A DNA stretch of 5,613 bases. Origin: Candidatus Saccharimonadota bacterium (lineage in GTDB: Bacteria > Patescibacteriota > Saccharimonadia > UBA4664). This document shows positions 4,401-5,613 of the stretch, one piece after another; position 1 is the first letter of the stretch; each line of letters starts with the position of its first letter. A program made the position numbers and the translations under genes. The stretch lies in contig JARIHM010000020.1 in the NCBI GenBank assembly GCA_029288275.1, forward strand, positions 1-5,613, given 5' to 3'. Below the pieces are notes generated by a model. That model did not search any database and was not told the origin of the DNA. It worked only from the letters and a program-made list of their open reading frames with translations.

Positions 4401-5562
4401 GCTCGGTTTGAGCCCGCGTCACTGCCGTGTAGAGCCAGCGGCGCCAATCTTCCTCGCTTGAGCGGGCAAAGCGCTCCTCGAAGAGCAGCACCCGCTCAGC
4501 CTGTGAACCCTGCGCCTTATGCACGGTGAGTGCATAGCCAAAATCCCACAAATCACCCCGCTGACCATCGGGTGCCAACGGTACTTCGCGCAAGGTTTCG
4601 AGCGCCCCAAATTGAGCCCGGGCTACATAGCCCGCGTAGGGGTAGTCTTCGCCCTCTAGTTCGATTTCGACCTCGTACCACAGGCCATCAGGATCGTCTG
4701 TGACAGAAGCCGGGGTACAACGCACTAGGCGGCCAATCATGCCGTTATAGATCTTTTTGATCCGGTTATTACGCAGGCATACCACTCGGTCACCCGATTG
4801 CGGCGCCGGGGATTCAGCATCGCGAAAACCGCGGATAGCTGCATTTAGCCGCACGCGCGTCTGATTGTAGCCGCACAGCACCAGCAGATCTGGCCGCCAC
4901 GATTCCAGCAACTCCTGCACCATCAGTCCGGTCTCGGGCTGGGCGCGGTCGAGCTTGCGTACACCCGCGCCATACTCGCGCACTGGTAGCACTCCCGTAG
5001 TTCGGGCCAGCGTGGCTAATTCAATAATGGGCGAATTTTCAGCTTGGCGATAAATGTGTTCCAGTGCCACGTGCGGCTGCTTCATCAAGCTAAACGATGA
5101 GCCCACCGGCGGCAACTGGCCATGGTCGCCCACGGCCAAGATCGGGATGCCAAAGCTCAGCAGGTCGCGCCAGATTGCCTCATCGATCATGCTGGCCTCA
5201 TCCACAATGATGAAATCGCGTTCCAGAGTGGCCTTGCGCGTCCAAACCGGCGTACCGCCCATACTCTCAGCAGCCTCGTAAATCAGCGCATGAATGGTAC
5301 TGACGGAATCCTTCTTGCGCGGCACCCGCTGCTCACGCAATCGCTCCTGCAAGACCCGCGTGGCCTTGCCAGTATAAGCGCAGAAAGCAACACGTAATTC
5401 GGGGTCAAGCTCCCGCAGTTTCTGGCGCAAGGAGGCAATCAAGGTAGTTTTGCCGGTACCCGCGTAGCCACCAAGTGTGAGATACGGCGCCGAACGCGAC
5501 CGGAACCAAGCACCAATGTGGCGCAGGGCAGCGGCCTGATCTGGAGAGAGGCTGGGGGTCAT
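4339..5562 (-). CDS. RecD/Dda-like SF1B DNA helicase (AAA ATPase), complete
   Basis: A 407-residue protein with all superfamily 1 helicase motifs in order: Walker A GGYAGTGKTT (31-40), motif Ia AYTGKAT (62-68), Ib STIH (88-91), Walker B IVDEASM (119-125), motif III GDHGQLPPVG (145-154), motif IV YRQA (171-174), motif V ALTVHKAQGSQ (344-354) and motif VI YTAVTRAQ (378-385) with arginine R383. GDRVVCLRNNRIKKIYNGMIG (257-277) fits the SH3-like insertion of RecD2 and T4 Dda. These enzymes unwind DNA 5' to 3' using ATP, in recombination, repair or replication-fork restart. At 407 residues it is close to T4 Dda (439) and lacks the long N-terminal part of RecD2; no RecB or RecC gene is nearby. A phage origin is possible, but nothing phage-like surrounds it. 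ATG at 5562 lacks an SD and is probably leaderless. The last 15 residues lie beyond motif VI and are partly antisense to the convergent gene. Confidence 0.93.
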   Translation of the reverse strand: MTPSLSPDQAAALRHIGAWFRSRSAPYLTLGGYAGTGKTTLIASLRQKLRELDPELRVAFCAYTGKATRVLQERLREQRVPRKKDSVSTIHALIYEAAESMGGTPVWTRKATLERDFIIVDEASMIDEAIWRDLLSFGIPILAVGDHGQLPPVGSSFSLMKQPHVALEHIYRQAENSPIIELATLARTTGVLPVREYGAGVRKLDRAQPETGLMVQELLESWRPDLLVLCGYNQTRVRLNAAIRGFRDAESPAPQSGDRVVCLRNNRIKKIYNGMIGRLVRCTPASVTDDPDGLWYEVEIELEGEDYPYAGYVARAQFGALETLREVPLAPDGQRGDLWDFGYALTVHKAQGSQAERVLLFEERFARSSEEDWRRWLYTAVTRAQTELTVVGPAPLAELEPAPRLQP

Positions 5563-5568
5563 GCCGCT

Positions 5569-5577
5569 ATCATATCA
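5569..5577 (-). promoter_or_regulatory. Extended -10 of the helicase gene, implying a leaderless mRNA
   Basis: On the minus strand TATGAT (plus 5569-5574) is preceded by TG-A and ends exactly 6 nt before the ATG at 5562. The predicted start coincides with the start codon, and no SD is found just upstream. No good -35 is visible at 17-18 bp. Confidence 0.5.
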
Positions 5578-5613
5578 TCGTAACTCGGCAGATCCTTTGC
5601 CCGGCTCCTATCG

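Noticed and set aside
3941..4447. Minus-strand ORF opposite the third membrane gene.
   Set aside because: It is antisense to a good membrane protein gene with an SD, is rich in Arg/Pro/Thr typical of shadow frames, and has no plausible promoter.
4339..5562. Helicase as part of a phage defence system or RecBCD complex.
   Set aside because: No RecB, RecC, nuclease or other defence-type partner is adjacent on the same strand; the single gene is best read as a stand-alone RecD/Dda-like helicase.

Overview
The window is 5.6 kb of bacterial chromosome, densely packed and without phage, IS, CRISPR, tRNA or rRNA signatures. TAA, TAG and TGA all act as stops, so the code is standard. Most genes have mixed third positions, Shine-Dalgarno (SD) sites and sigma70-type promoters. 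Three genes look leaderless. A small compact genome, possibly of the candidate phyla radiation (for example Saccharibacteria), would fit this style. That is a guess from gene style, because no phylogenetic marker is present.

Layout. (1) Positions 1-171, minus: the N-terminal 57 codons of the mechanosensitive channel MscL, divergent from (2) 201-782, plus, an AAG/MPG-type 3-methyladenine DNA glycosylase. (3) 815-1414, plus: a membrane-anchored staphylococcal-nuclease-like protein whose -35 box starts on the glycosylase stop codon. (4) 1485-2213, plus: a protein that reads as a PP2C-type phosphatase with most metal-binding aspartates replaced. It ends at a hairpin terminator shared with (5) 2275-2679, minus, a small coiled-coil protein of unknown function. 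(6) 2827-3294 and (7) 3401-3832, plus: two separately transcribed four-helix membrane proteins with very high GC at third positions (about 85-87% by hand count). Each has an extended -10 promoter and its own terminator. They align to each other without gaps over about 125 residues. (8) 3945-4400, plus: a third, apparently unrelated, four-helix membrane protein with ordinary codon use. Its 3' end overlaps by 62 bp the convergent (9) 4339-5562, minus, a complete RecD/Dda-like SF1B helicase.

Taken together, there is a DNA repair and nucleic-acid theme (glycosylase, nuclease, helicase) and a membrane theme (MscL, anchored nuclease, three small polytopic proteins), but almost every gene has its own promoter, so this is a series of single genes and not one operon. 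The most unusual part is 2740-3880: two probably paralogous, GC-rich, apparently strongly expressed small membrane proteins of unknown function, either acquired from a GC-rich donor or codon-optimised for high expression.
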